IMG/VR virus record: IMGVR_UViG_3300046505_000018
Coordinates: 1 to 46,886 of that record
DNA: 46,886 bases
Strand: one strand, 5' to 3'
Origin: a virus
Position numbers and translations under genes: made by a program. The notes below the pieces were generated by a model, which ran no database searches, had not been told where the DNA came from, and saw only the letters and a list, made by a program, of their open reading frames with translations. This document shows, piece by piece, positions 32,652 to 39,649 of this stretch (positions are counted from its first letter, which is position 1; each line of letters starts with the position of its first letter).

Positions 32652-33225
32652 GGCCCTGCCCAAGTACGCCACGAGAGAGGAATGGCTGGTCGCCCTGGTC
32701 GAGGCCCTGCGGCCGATGTTCGCCGACCACGGCTACGAGATACCGGGCTGCCCGATCTCGTGCGGCTGGCCGTCGAGGAGCGTCCGCAAGGCCCTGGGCC
32801 AGTGTTTCTCCTCAGGATCGTCCGAGGACGGCACCAGGGCGATCTTCGTCTCCCCCAAGATGGGGAAGGCGGACGAGGTTGCTGGCGTGGTGGTCCATGA
32901 GGTTCTCCATGCCTGCCTGCCTGACGGCACCGGCCACAAGGCCCCGTTCAAAAAGGGCATGAAGGCCCTGGGCCTGGAGGGCAAGGCGACGGCGACCGAG
33001 GTCGGCGAGGAGTTGCAAGAGCGTTTAAACACTATCTGTTCGGACCTGGGGGAGTACCCTCATGCCGCCCTGTCGCTGGCCGATGGGCAGAAACGCCAAG
33101 GAACCCGTATGCTCAAGATGAACTGCCCCGGCTGCGGCTACGTGCTGCGGACGACGGCCAAGTGGATCGACCTGGGCCTGCCGACGTGTGTCTGCGGGTC
33201 CGAATTTGAACTGGAGGAGAAGTGA
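32644..33225 (+). CDS. SprT-like metalloprotease-type protein with C-terminal zinc ribbon
   Basis: A 193-residue protein. VVVHEVLHACLPDGTGHKAP contains HExxH (about residues 89-93) plus a later histidine that can complete the zinc site, as in SprT-like proteins. A C-terminal ribbon with CPGCGY (about residues 160-165) and CVCGSEFEL near the end supplies four cysteines. SprT-family proteins act on DNA-associated proteins, so a role in protecting or remodelling host or phage nucleoprotein is possible. It precedes small genes and is not in the replication block proper. Confidence 0.75.
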   Translation: MAKALPKYATREEWLVALVEALRPMFADHGYEIPGCPISCGWPSRSVRKALGQCFSSGSSEDGTRAIFVSPKMGKADEVAGVVVHEVLHACLPDGTGHKAPFKKGMKALGLEGKATATEVGEELQERLNTICSDLGEYPHAALSLADGQKRQGTRMLKMNCPGCGYVLRTTAKWIDLGLPTCVCGSEFELEEK

Positions 33226-33416
33226 TGACCCGGAAAGACTACGTTCTGATCGCCAACTGTCTGCGGATCACCCTGAATCGGGCAACGGTCGTAACAGATG
33301 GAGAATCGGCTCACGCCATTCGAGGTGTGATTGATGATCTGGCCGTCGAGTTGCAACGGAACAACCCCCAATTCAATCGGGGAAAGTTCCTGGCGGCCTG
33401 CCGAGGTGAGGAATAA
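33225..33416 (+). CDS. Conserved small phage protein
   Basis: A 63-residue protein (MTRKDYVLIANCLR, then VIDDLAVELQRNNPQFNRGK). The MTRKDYxxIA(N/R) start and the N(P)xFxxxxFLxAC end are common to a large family of small phage proteins of unknown function, recognised from memory. TGATG overlap with the preceding gene; GGAGGAG upstream. Confidence 0.7.
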   Translation: MTRKDYVLIANCLRITLNRATVVTDGESAHAIRGVIDDLAVELQRNNPQFNRGKFLAACRGEE

Positions 33417-33556
33417 TGTACCCCGAACCAAATATGGCGAGGTTTATCCTGAAAGAGTTTGATCTGCCTCTTTGGGAGAAGTGTTTCTGGTGGATAAAGG
33501 CGGGGATCGTTGATCTGTTGGATATGGTATATCTCCGTTGGAGTAATAAGCTATGA
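33416..33556 (+). CDS. Small hypothetical protein
   Basis: A 46-residue protein beginning at the TAATG overlap and ending in ATGA overlap. Rich in tryptophan and hydrophobic residues (LPLWEKCFWWIKAGIVDLLD), possibly membrane-peripheral. The couplings on both sides are the chief evidence. Confidence 0.5.
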   Translation: MYPEPNMARFILKEFDLPLWEKCFWWIKAGIVDLLDMVYLRWSNKL

Positions 33557-33777
33557 ATACTCCCCCCAAGATTACCGGCCCCAAGCCGAGCGGCAAGAAG
33601 TACCTCCGCGTGGAGGCCCGCAACATCGGCGACGTGGAAGACTTCATCGACGACCTCCGGGAGGCCCTCCAGTCGGCCAAGCAGGACGGAGGCACCCGCA
33701 GTGCCTTTCTCCACTTACCCGGCGGCGTGAATGTTTTGCAAGTGGAAGTAACGTGCCATTTAGGAGCGAAGAAATGA
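33553..33777 (+). CDS. Small hypothetical protein
   Basis: A 74-residue mixed alpha/beta protein with a basic proline-rich start (PPKITGPKPSGKKYLRVEAR), a helix (DVEDFIDDLREALQSAKQDG) and terminal strands. ATGA overlaps on both sides. No family. Confidence 0.55.
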   Translation: MNTPPKITGPKPSGKKYLRVEARNIGDVEDFIDDLREALQSAKQDGGTRSAFLHLPGGVNVLQVEVTCHLGAKK

Positions 33778-34070
33778 GCGAGAAGCTGCCCTGGTTATGG
33801 TTGGAGACGGACGGCAACCCGGACGGCCAGCCCGAGATGATCGGGAAGGCTGCCTGCGGCTGCAAGCTCTATCGGTTCTATAATGGCTCCGGCGACCCCG
33901 CCTTCGAGATGTGCCCGATGCACAAGGCCGCCCCAGAGATGCTCAAGGCCCTGCGGGAGATGTCGTTTGACAATCCCGAGGTGCCCAACAACCCCCAGGC
34001 CCAGGTGTGCATTTGCCTGACGGCCCGGCTCTGGAGAAAGATTCGTAAGATCGTCAAGAAGGCCTCTTGA
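33774..34070 (+). CDS. Small hypothetical protein, last gene before a promoter
   Basis: A 98-residue protein with several cysteines (ACGCKLY, EMCPMHKAAPEMLKALREM), resembling phage proteins of the type HxAAPExLEALKxL, which are common and uncharacterised. The C-terminus is basic (RLWRKIRKIVKKAS). Its stop codon lies inside the -35 box of the next promoter. Confidence 0.6.
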   Translation: MSEKLPWLWLETDGNPDGQPEMIGKAACGCKLYRFYNGSGDPAFEMCPMHKAAPEMLKALREMSFDNPEVPNNPQAQVCICLTARLWRKIRKIVKKAS

Positions 34071-34094
34071 CAATCTCTGGCCCCGTGGTACAAT
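34067..34094 (+). promoter_or_regulatory. Strong sigma-70 promoter (TTGACA-16-TACAAT)
   Basis: Perfect -35 (34067-34072) and TACAAT -10 (34089-34094) with a 16-bp spacer. It drives the tRNA-like element and the genes from 34212. The same three-part pattern recurs at 38340. Confidence 0.8.
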
Positions 34095-34123
34095 CGGGGC
34101 CAGAATCCTAGGCAACGCCTAGG
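34077..34123. promoter_or_regulatory. Two palindromes over the promoter and leader
   Basis: CTGGCCCCG and CGGGGCCAG (34077-34103) are perfect 9-bp arms with the -10 TACAAT in the loop. CCTAGGC and GCCTAGG (34107-34123) follow around AAC. The first looks like an operator or a terminator for upstream reading; the second would be in the transcript just before the tRNA-like element. Confidence 0.6.
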
Positions 34124-34127
34124 CGGA

Positions 34128-34199
34128 AGGGCGATAGTTCAACTGGCAGAACCTTGGCATAGTAGCCGAGAAGTGTGGGTTCGACTCCCACTCGCCCAA
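34128..34199 (+). tRNA. tRNA-like gene with abnormal anticodon arm
   Basis: GGGCGA (34129-34134) pairs with TCGCCC (34192-34197); position 1:72 would be an A:A mismatch. TA, then D-stem GTTC/GAAC with loop AACTGGCA, and T-arm GTGGG-TTCGACT-CCCAC are all canonical. The anticodon arm is CTTGGC/GCCGAG around ATAGTA: a six-base loop (or eight with a five-bp stem), so no anticodon can be assigned; AGT is one reading. No CCA is encoded. A strong promoter precedes it and a ribosome site follows at once. Confidence 0.65.
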
Positions 34200-34211
34200 G
34201 TGGAGGTTCAA

Positions 34212-34457
34212 ATGAAGCTGAACGGATATCTGATTATGGCCCGATGCACCGTTTACGACATACCGATGGGCTTCTTCGCCGACAAGGGCGAGGCCCGCAA
34301 GTTTGGCACCGGGATCAAGCCCGGTATGGTTGGCGTCGAGGCCGACGCTATCGGATATGAGCGTTCGACTCCGCTGACTATCGATCTCATTCCATTCGTG
34401 GACCAGATTCCGGGCAAGCACACCATCCTCCGGTATTTTGACCAGGAGGATTGCTGA
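34212..34457 (+). CDS. Small hypothetical protein
   Basis: An 81-residue beta-rich protein (LNGYLIMARCTVYDIPMGFF, GERSTPLTIDLIPFVDQ-like C-terminal half). TGGAGG lies immediately after the tRNA-like element, so its ribosome site would be next to that structure in the transcript. TGATG overlap with the next gene. No family. Confidence 0.55.
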   Translation: MKLNGYLIMARCTVYDIPMGFFADKGEARKFGTGIKPGMVGVEADAIGYERSTPLTIDLIPFVDQIPGKHTILRYFDQEDC

Positions 34458-34663
34458 TGGGTGCGGCGTGGGCGAAGGCGAAGGCCGAGGAGGCGAACTT
34501 CTGGCTGGCCGCCCAGGCTGCTTGGCATGTGGCTGCGGTAGCCGAGGCCGAGGCCCGTAGGCTGGAGGCCCTGGCCCACGAAGCCGCCGCCCGAGCCTGC
34601 CAAGCACGGGCCGACGAAGTACGATCCCGTATCCCCACACACCGTGAAAGAGGGACAGAATAA
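34457..34663 (+). CDS. Alanine-rich helical protein
   Basis: A 68-residue protein, more than one third alanine, forming one long charged helix (KAKAEEANFWLAAQAAWHVA, EAEARRLEALAHEAAARACQ). Probably coiled-coil. Overlaps both neighbours (TGATG, TAATG). Function unknown; low complexity leaves some doubt about conservation. Confidence 0.5.
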   Translation: MGAAWAKAKAEEANFWLAAQAAWHVAAVAEAEARRLEALAHEAAARACQARADEVRSRIPTHRERGTE

Positions 34664-35088
34664 TGGCGAATGCACCCCGTCTTCCCGGCCCCGATAGGGC
34701 ACCCCCGACACCCGAGGCCCCGAAGGACATGCACTACAAGGAGCGGCTGATCCTCCTGGCCGCTGCGATGGCACAGCAGACCTCATCGAACCTGGACCGA
34801 CAGAAGTTCCTGGCCTTAATGGACTACATCCAGTCCACCAAACCTCTGCCAGAGTTCCGGGCCGATGGGAGGTCGAGGCAACCCAATCGCACGGCGATAA
34901 TCTACTCCTGGATGCTCTGGATCATCGCCCAGGTCCGAGGTGGAGTTCTGCCTGAGGCGGCCTCGACAGTCAACAAGGCCCTGGCCCTGGCCGAGAAGGC
35001 CGCCGCCTGCTACCTGCCTGGCGTGGATTTCGAGATCGTCGGCTCGGTAGCTGCGGGCTGGACCCTGGAGGTCAAGTCATGCGGATAG
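34663..35088 (+). CDS. Hypothetical protein
   Basis: A 141-residue protein: proline-rich start (APRLPGPDRAPPTPEAPKD), then helices (ERLILLAAAMAQQTSSNLDR, FLALMDYIQSTKPLPEF) and a C-terminal alanine-rich part. GAGGG upstream and TAATG overlap. It overlaps the next (secreted) protein gene by 10 bases. No family recognised. Confidence 0.55.
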   Translation: MANAPRLPGPDRAPPTPEAPKDMHYKERLILLAAAMAQQTSSNLDRQKFLALMDYIQSTKPLPEFRADGRSRQPNRTAIIYSWMLWIIAQVRGGVLPEAASTVNKALALAEKAAACYLPGVDFEIVGSVAAGWTLEVKSCG

Positions 35089-35684
35089 TCACTCTCCTAG
35101 CCCTCCTGGTCTTGTCGAGCCTGGCCTCTGCCGCGATGTGGTGTCCTGTGATTGACTACACGGGGAACTCCTTCTATCTTTCGGAGTCTCTCAATCAGTC
35201 GATGACCGCCCCGGACGCGGCGATGCAAATCGCTACGTTGAATGCCATTACTGGCTATTCCGATCTCTACTTCATGCCGACCTATGCCCAGTTACAGGCG
35301 GGGGAGGCTGAGGACGGCCTGCCCATCTTTGATTCCCAGTGGTGGCAAGAGACGATGGGGAACTCGGGCACGGCCTATTGGCGACTCGGGATGAGAGCCT
35401 TAGCCATGCCCCACGACGGTGATGCCAATAACGACGGCAGAGTGGACGTGGTAGACCTAGGAATCCTCGCCAAAAACTACGACGGCTTCGGGAAAAGCTG
35501 GGGCGAGGGGGACTTCACCGTGGGAGGCCTCGTTGACGTGGTGGACCTGGGCATTCTTGCCAAGAACTACGATTGGGTGGGCACACCGCCGAGTGATGTG
35601 ATGCTACCCGAGCCGTGCGTGTTTGGGCTTATGCTCGGCCTTCTGGTCCTGGGTCACAAGAGAGGCCGGGCCACCAGTATATGA
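35079..35684 (+). CDS. Secreted dockerin-type protein with PEP-CTERM sorting signal
   Basis: A 201-residue protein. Residues 1-19 are a signal peptide (RIVTLLALLVLSSLASAA). Residues 20-110 are an unrecognised exported domain rich in aromatics. Residues 113-166 hold two dockerin-type repeats: GDANNDGRVDVVDLGILAKN has intact calcium ligands D115, N117, D119 and D126; the second (DFTVGGLVDVVDLGILAKNY) has lost most ligands. A PEP motif (177-179), hydrophobic helix and basic HKRGR tail form a PEP-CTERM signal for exosortase processing. The architecture is a planctomycete-style cell-surface protein. Role in the phage unknown. Confidence 0.8.
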   Translation: MRIVTLLALLVLSSLASAAMWCPVIDYTGNSFYLSESLNQSMTAPDAAMQIATLNAITGYSDLYFMPTYAQLQAGEAEDGLPIFDSQWWQETMGNSGTAYWRLGMRALAMPHDGDANNDGRVDVVDLGILAKNYDGFGKSWGEGDFTVGGLVDVVDLGILAKNYDWVGTPPSDVMLPEPCVFGLMLGLLVLGHKRGRATSI

Positions 35685-36232
35685 AATTGCCACCGCCCGT
35701 CATCACCCCGGCTGTACCCTCCCCGGCCACCTCCACCGGGACAGCCAACGACGGGCGGTGGCCTAATTCTAAGAAATGTTCTCGCTGTAAGCGTACCCTC
35801 CCGTTGGGAAACTTCTGCAAGAACAAATCTACGCCGACGGGTCTATCATGGAACTGCCGAGAGTGTAAGGCTGACTATTCGGATCAGCCGGGGGCAAAAC
35901 AGAGCCGTAGGGACTACTGGATAAAACACAGGGCTGTGGCTGCCGAGAGATGCCGAGACTACAATCTACGACACAACTACGGAACTAACCTCGTAGAAGT
36001 GGCGTCCATGTTCAACAAACAGAGCGGTCTATGTGCAATATGCGGGGCCACCCTCGTTCTCCCTGGGCCTTCCACTAAGAAAAAACCAACAACGGCACAT
36101 GTAGACCACGACCACAGGACGGGCAATATTCGAGGGCTGCTGTGCCATTACTGCAATCTCGGGCTTGGTCACTTCAAAGACTCAGCGGAGATCATGCGAG
36201 CGGCGATCCTCTATGTAGGGGGTAGGATATGA
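35681..36232 (+). CDS. Recombination endonuclease VII-like protein
   Basis: A 183-residue protein. CSRCKRTL followed by WNCRECKADY forms an N-terminal zinc ribbon (about residues 33-66). The C-terminus has CAICGATL and the nuclease core AHVDHDHRTGNIRGLLCHYC, followed by NLGLGHFKD, the endonuclease VII / HNH signature with catalytic aspartate and histidines. Such enzymes resolve branched DNA before packaging. ATGA overlap with the dockerin gene. Confidence 0.85.
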   Translation: MKLPPPVITPAVPSPATSTGTANDGRWPNSKKCSRCKRTLPLGNFCKNKSTPTGLSWNCRECKADYSDQPGAKQSRRDYWIKHRAVAAERCRDYNLRHNYGTNLVEVASMFNKQSGLCAICGATLVLPGPSTKKKPTTAHVDHDHRTGNIRGLLCHYCNLGLGHFKDSAEIMRAAILYVGGRI

Positions 36233-38220
36233 TGCCGCCGCCTCCGATACCGGACCCACGGGTGAGCGATGACCGCTGGGTACATATGCTCAAGAAAGCA
36301 GGTTGGCCCACCACGGTGGTCGTGGTTGATTTTGAGTGTTACTTCTCTAAGACCTATCGAATGTTGAAAAAAGGCGGGACGGGGCTACCGACAATCTGTT
36401 ATGTCATGGACCCCAGGTTCGAGTCCCTGGGCGTCGGCACTGTCGAGATGGACGGCAAGCTGCCGTTCTCCCCCCGTCAGTCGGTCTTCTGGCACGATGC
36501 TCGGGAGCAGTTCGAGTACCTCCAGGGCCGGTATGGGGAGAACCTGGAGGGGTGCGTCGTCGCCGGCTGGAACCTTCGGTTTGACGGCACCGTCCTGGCC
36601 CGCAAGCACGGGATCGTCCCCCGCTACGCCATCGACATCATGGCCCTGTCTCAACGCCTGGACGCCAGAGCGAAGCACAACCTCCGGGATGTCTGCGAAC
36701 GGCATGGTCTGCCGCCCAAGGGCGACACGATGGAGTTTGAGGGCCTTCATTGGGCCGATATGGACGAGGAGAAGCGGAAGAACCTTGCCATCTACTGCAA
36801 CAATGACGTGGAGCGGGAAGCCGATCTGCTGGTCATGCTCCTACCCGAGTTGGATAGGCCCGAGGTGGAGCTACCCCTGATCTGGCACACTCAACGGCTG
36901 TTCTGGGAACCCGACCTGGATTTCGACGCGGCCGAGGCCGACCGGTTGATCGGGCTGATGGGAGCCCAGGTCGCTGTGGACTGCGGCGAGTGGACCCCGA
37001 AAGAGATCGGCGGCGTGGCCTCGTTCAGCCGCCTGCTCGGTGAGGCCCTGGCCGAGACGGGCGAGAGCATCGCCATGAAACAGGGCAAGAAGAAAATGAT
37101 CGTCGCCCTGGCGAAGGATGACGAAGCCCTCAAGGCCTACCGCGTCCATTCGAACCCCCGCGTTCGAGCCCTCATCAAGGCCCGGACGGCGGTCAAGTCC
37201 TGGCCGCTGCACATCGGACGGCTGGTGTCGATGTCGAAGCAGGCCAAGGCCTCGGGCGGCCGGCTCTGCAACCCTATAAAGTACAATGGAGCCCATACGG
37301 GCCGATGGACAGGGGGGGAGGGCATAAATACGTACAATTTGCCCACCCGTGGCACCGGGCTCCAGGTCGAGATGAAGCACTGTCTGCGGGCTCCCGAGGG
37401 CCACATCCTCGTAATGGGGGACGCCGCCCAGATCGAAGCCCGAGGGACGGCATGGCTGGCCGGGCAGACCGATCTCATCGAAGCGTTTACACGAGACGAA
37501 GATGTCTATTCCCAGTTCGCCGCCGAGGTATTGGCAGCTCCGTGCCGGAAGCCCCGCAAGAGCGACCCGCCTCCGGTGGCGAAGCTCTACGGAGCCCGCA
37601 GGGCCATCGGCAAAGTCGGCATCCTTGGCATGGGCTACAACATGGGGCCGGATCGTTGCATGGAGTATATGCAGACCTACCCCGAACTAGAGCCCAAAGT
37701 CGCCTCGGGCGAGATCGACTTCCTATTCTGCAAGAACTTGGTGGATGCCTATCGCTCGAAGTATTACATGATCCCTCGATTCTGGAGGTCGCTGGAAGAT
37801 GTTTTTAGATTCACTACTCGTTATGGCACACCTCAAACCGTGCGGGGCCTGGGTCTGTCCCGTGATGGGTCCACTACGGTCGTCACTCTGCCCTCTGGCC
37901 GGCGTCTGTTCTATCCCCACGCCGCCGTCGATGTCGGTGGAGACCTCCGATACCACTGGGGAAAGCTCTACGGCGGCATCCTGACCGAGAACATCGTTCA
38001 GGCCATGAGCCGGGACGTGTTGGTCGAGGCCCTGCTGTTCGTCGAGGAGCGAGGGTTCCGGGTGGCTCACCACGTCTATGACTCACTGGTGGTGGTTGCC
38101 AAGGAGACCGAGGATACCCTCGCCTATTCGTGCGTGACTGAGGCGTTGAAGCAAGTGCCGGCCTGGGCTACGGGCTGGCCGATGGGAGCCGAGGTGACAC
38201 TCGGGAAGCGGTATGATTAA
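36229..38220 (+). CDS. DNA polymerase I-like (family A) replicative polymerase
   Basis: A 663-residue protein. The N-terminal 3'-5' exonuclease has VVVDFECYF (D34, E36), NLRFDG (D119) and YCNNDVE (Y189, D193). The polymerase part has NPIKYNGAHTGRWTGGEGIN (349-368), motif A DAAQIEAR (398-405), motif B RRAIGKVGILGMGYNMG (457-473) and motif C HHVYDSL (614-620), with D398 and D618 as metal ligands. The usual HDE of motif C is YDS here, a known phage variation. It would copy the phage genome. ATGA overlap upstream. Confidence 0.9.
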   Translation: MMPPPPIPDPRVSDDRWVHMLKKAGWPTTVVVVDFECYFSKTYRMLKKGGTGLPTICYVMDPRFESLGVGTVEMDGKLPFSPRQSVFWHDAREQFEYLQGRYGENLEGCVVAGWNLRFDGTVLARKHGIVPRYAIDIMALSQRLDARAKHNLRDVCERHGLPPKGDTMEFEGLHWADMDEEKRKNLAIYCNNDVEREADLLVMLLPELDRPEVELPLIWHTQRLFWEPDLDFDAAEADRLIGLMGAQVAVDCGEWTPKEIGGVASFSRLLGEALAETGESIAMKQGKKKMIVALAKDDEALKAYRVHSNPRVRALIKARTAVKSWPLHIGRLVSMSKQAKASGGRLCNPIKYNGAHTGRWTGGEGINTYNLPTRGTGLQVEMKHCLRAPEGHILVMGDAAQIEARGTAWLAGQTDLIEAFTRDEDVYSQFAAEVLAAPCRKPRKSDPPPVAKLYGARRAIGKVGILGMGYNMGPDRCMEYMQTYPELEPKVASGEIDFLFCKNLVDAYRSKYYMIPRFWRSLEDVFRFTTRYGTPQTVRGLGLSRDGSTTVVTLPSGRRLFYPHAAVDVGGDLRYHWGKLYGGILTENIVQAMSRDVLVEALLFVEERGFRVAHHVYDSLVVVAKETEDTLAYSCVTEALKQVPAWATGWPMGAEVTLGKRYD

Positions 38221-38413
38221 TGCAAGTGGAAGATCACTCTGGTCGTCCTGTCGTTCGTGCCGGAAGTCTTTTGACGTGACGCTGGAGATTCTCCGAAGGG
38301 AGTCTATCCCGGAATTTTGTCCCGAATGTGGATTGATCGTTGACAAGAAGACGGGCTCTGCTACAATGATCCACGCCGTCAACGTGATCGGCCTATTTAC
38401 TTGGAGGAACTGA
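38213..38413 (+). CDS. Small zinc-ribbon protein
   Basis: A 66-residue protein with CRSCRKSFDV (about residues 13-16) and FCPECGLIV (about 36-39), a four-cysteine zinc ribbon. It overlaps the polymerase gene by eight bases. A strong promoter lies within its second half. Function unknown. Confidence 0.65.
   Translation: MINASGRSLWSSCRSCRKSFDVTLEILRRESIPEFCPECGLIVDKKTGSATMIHAVNVIGLFTWRN
38340..38367 (+). promoter_or_regulatory. Strong sigma-70 promoter (TTGACA-16-TACAAT)
   Basis: TTGACA (38340-38345), 16-bp spacer, TACAAT (38362-38367), identical in boxes and spacing to the promoter at 34067. It lies inside the zinc-ribbon gene and drives 38413 onward. Confidence 0.75.
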
Positions 38414-38691
38414 TGACCGTCATTGAACAAGAAGAACTCTTTGTCTCCCTCAAGAACTCCCATCCGGCCTGGACCGACAAGTTCTGCTCGGGCTATGTGG
38501 CTGGCGTTGTGGACGAGGCCACCCAGTCAAAGCCGAAGGCGGAACTCGCCCGGCGTCGGACGGAACTCGACCACTACGCCCTGGGCTACCTGACCGGCTT
38601 CGCCATGCACCGGGGCCAGGACGCGGAGACAGAGCCCTGGTTCGGCTTCGTGGGCAACCTCGTGAAGGGCCTCAAAGATGCCGAGTCATAG
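38413..38691 (+). CDS. Hypothetical protein
   Basis: A 92-residue protein. ATG 38413 is chosen because TTGGAGG (38401-38407) is six bases upstream and the ATG overlaps the previous TGA. Mostly helical (VGNLVKGLKDAES at the end) with two similar segments, SGYVAGVVDEA and LGYLTGFAMHR, which may be an internal repeat. No family recognised. Confidence 0.6.
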   Translation: MTVIEQEELFVSLKNSHPAWTDKFCSGYVAGVVDEATQSKPKAELARRRTELDHYALGYLTGFAMHRGQDAETEPWFGFVGNLVKGLKDAES

Positions 38692-38926
38692 GCTGACAAA
38701 GCGGGAGCGGGTCCAGGTGATCGCCGCCCTGCGGTATTTTGGGCGGGCTGCTGAGTGCATCGCCCGACCGGGAGGGCATCCGGCCGATCACCCTATGGTC
38801 GTGGATCGCTTCAAGCAGGCCGATGTCCTGCCGATGACCCTGGACGAACTGGAGACGCTGATCGGCCGGCTGGATGGGTCGCTGCCCACGGGCCGCCGCC
38901 CCTGGAACCCACACAAATGGCTATGA
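38678..38926 (+). CDS. Small hypothetical protein
   Basis: An 82-residue protein, helical and charged (RLTKRERVQVIAALRYFGRA, LPMTLDELETLIGRLDGSLP). It overlaps the previous gene by 14 bases and the next by ATGA. Possibly DNA-associated given its basic start; no family. Confidence 0.55.
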   Translation: MPSHRLTKRERVQVIAALRYFGRAAECIARPGGHPADHPMVVDRFKQADVLPMTLDELETLIGRLDGSLPTGRRPWNPHKWL

Positions 38927-39129
38927 GACCTAACCGGCTTCGGCAAGCGATGATCGACCAGAAGGCCGCCGCCCGTGTGGGTGGCCGGTACTACGCCGCC
39001 ATCCAGGGTGGCAAGGCCTTCCGTGCCGGCATCCTGGCCGATGAATGTCCCTATGACGACAGCCGAAAAGCTGCGTGGATGGTCGGCTGGAACGCCGCCC
39101 AGGATCGGAGAAATGATGAAACACCCTGA
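38923..39129 (+). CDS. Ribosome modulation factor / CrpP-like small protein
   Basis: A 68-residue protein. The C-terminal half shows the RMF-type pattern: GGKAFRAGILADECPYDDSR then KAAWMVGWNAAQDRR (G..A...G.....CPY......W..GW..A). RMF dimerises ribosomes in stationary cells, and CrpP-like relatives occur on mobile elements. The phage copy could alter host translation, but the short motif could also belong to an unrelated phage family. ATGA overlap upstream. Confidence 0.55.
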   Translation: MRPNRLRQAMIDQKAAARVGGRYYAAIQGGKAFRAGILADECPYDDSRKAAWMVGWNAAQDRRNDETP

Positions 39130-39259
39130 GAACGTGAAGCCAATCTGGTTGATCGGACTGATACTCATGGCGTCCTTCGCCCCTAGCCCATGGGGTGGGT
39201 TCTCCGTAGGTGTGGCCCTGGTAGTCACCGCGATCTTCGACACAGGGGAGACCAAGTGA
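39113..39259 (+). CDS. Small membrane protein
   Basis: A 48-residue protein with a hydrophobic body (VKPIWLIGLILMASFAPSPW, GGFSVGVALVVTAIFDTGE) that could span the membrane once or twice. It overlaps the previous gene by 17 bases and the following gene by GTGA. Function unknown. Confidence 0.5.
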   Translation: MMKHPENVKPIWLIGLILMASFAPSPWGGFSVGVALVVTAIFDTGETK

Positions 39260-39609
39260 GGCTCTCTGAGGTGTTCCCCGACAAGCCCCGCCGCCCTCGG
39301 GGCAAGCCCGAGAAGCAGGTCCAGAAGGAGATCGGCGTGTGGTTGGCCCAGAAGGGTATTCCCTTCGCCGTCACCGACGCGGGCGTCCTGTACGGCGTGT
39401 CGGCCGGCATCCCTCGGGGCTGGCCGGACATCACCGCCTGCTGGCCCGGCGGTCGGTTCGTGGGGATCGAGTGCAAGGCAGCAAAGGGCCGGCAGTCTGA
39501 GGATCAGGCGGTGTACCAGCGTGACATCCAGGCCCAAGGTGGCCGATACGTGCTGGCCCACTCGTTCGCAGAATTTCTTTCAGAATGTTCGAGATTGGGG
39601 CTTGCGTAA
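39256..39609 (+). CDS. VRR-NUC domain nuclease (GTG start)
   Basis: A 117-residue protein. EKQVQKEIGVWLAQKGIPFA, then GIPRGWPDITACWPGG with the catalytic aspartate, FVGIECKAAKGRQSEDQAVY with the ExK pair and an invariant glutamine, and GGRYVLAHSFAEF form a complete VRR-NUC PD-(D/E)xK fold. Such stand-alone domains cleave branched or flap DNA in phages. GTG 39256 overlaps the previous TGA. Confidence 0.85.
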   Translation: MRLSEVFPDKPRRPRGKPEKQVQKEIGVWLAQKGIPFAVTDAGVLYGVSAGIPRGWPDITACWPGGRFVGIECKAAKGRQSEDQAVYQRDIQAQGGRYVLAHSFAEFLSECSRLGLA

Positions 39610-39629
39610 ATTCGGATTCATGGTAGAGT
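39602..39629 (+). promoter_or_regulatory. Weak promoter candidate (TTGCGT-16-TAGAGT)
   Basis: TTGCGT (39602-39607), 16-bp spacer containing CGGATTCATGG, TAGAGT (39624-39629). It lies at the end of the VRR-NUC gene in the 40-base gap before the next gene and is similar to the candidate at 31377. Confidence 0.35.
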
Positions 39630-39649
39630 AGGACCATTGGAGGTTTGAG

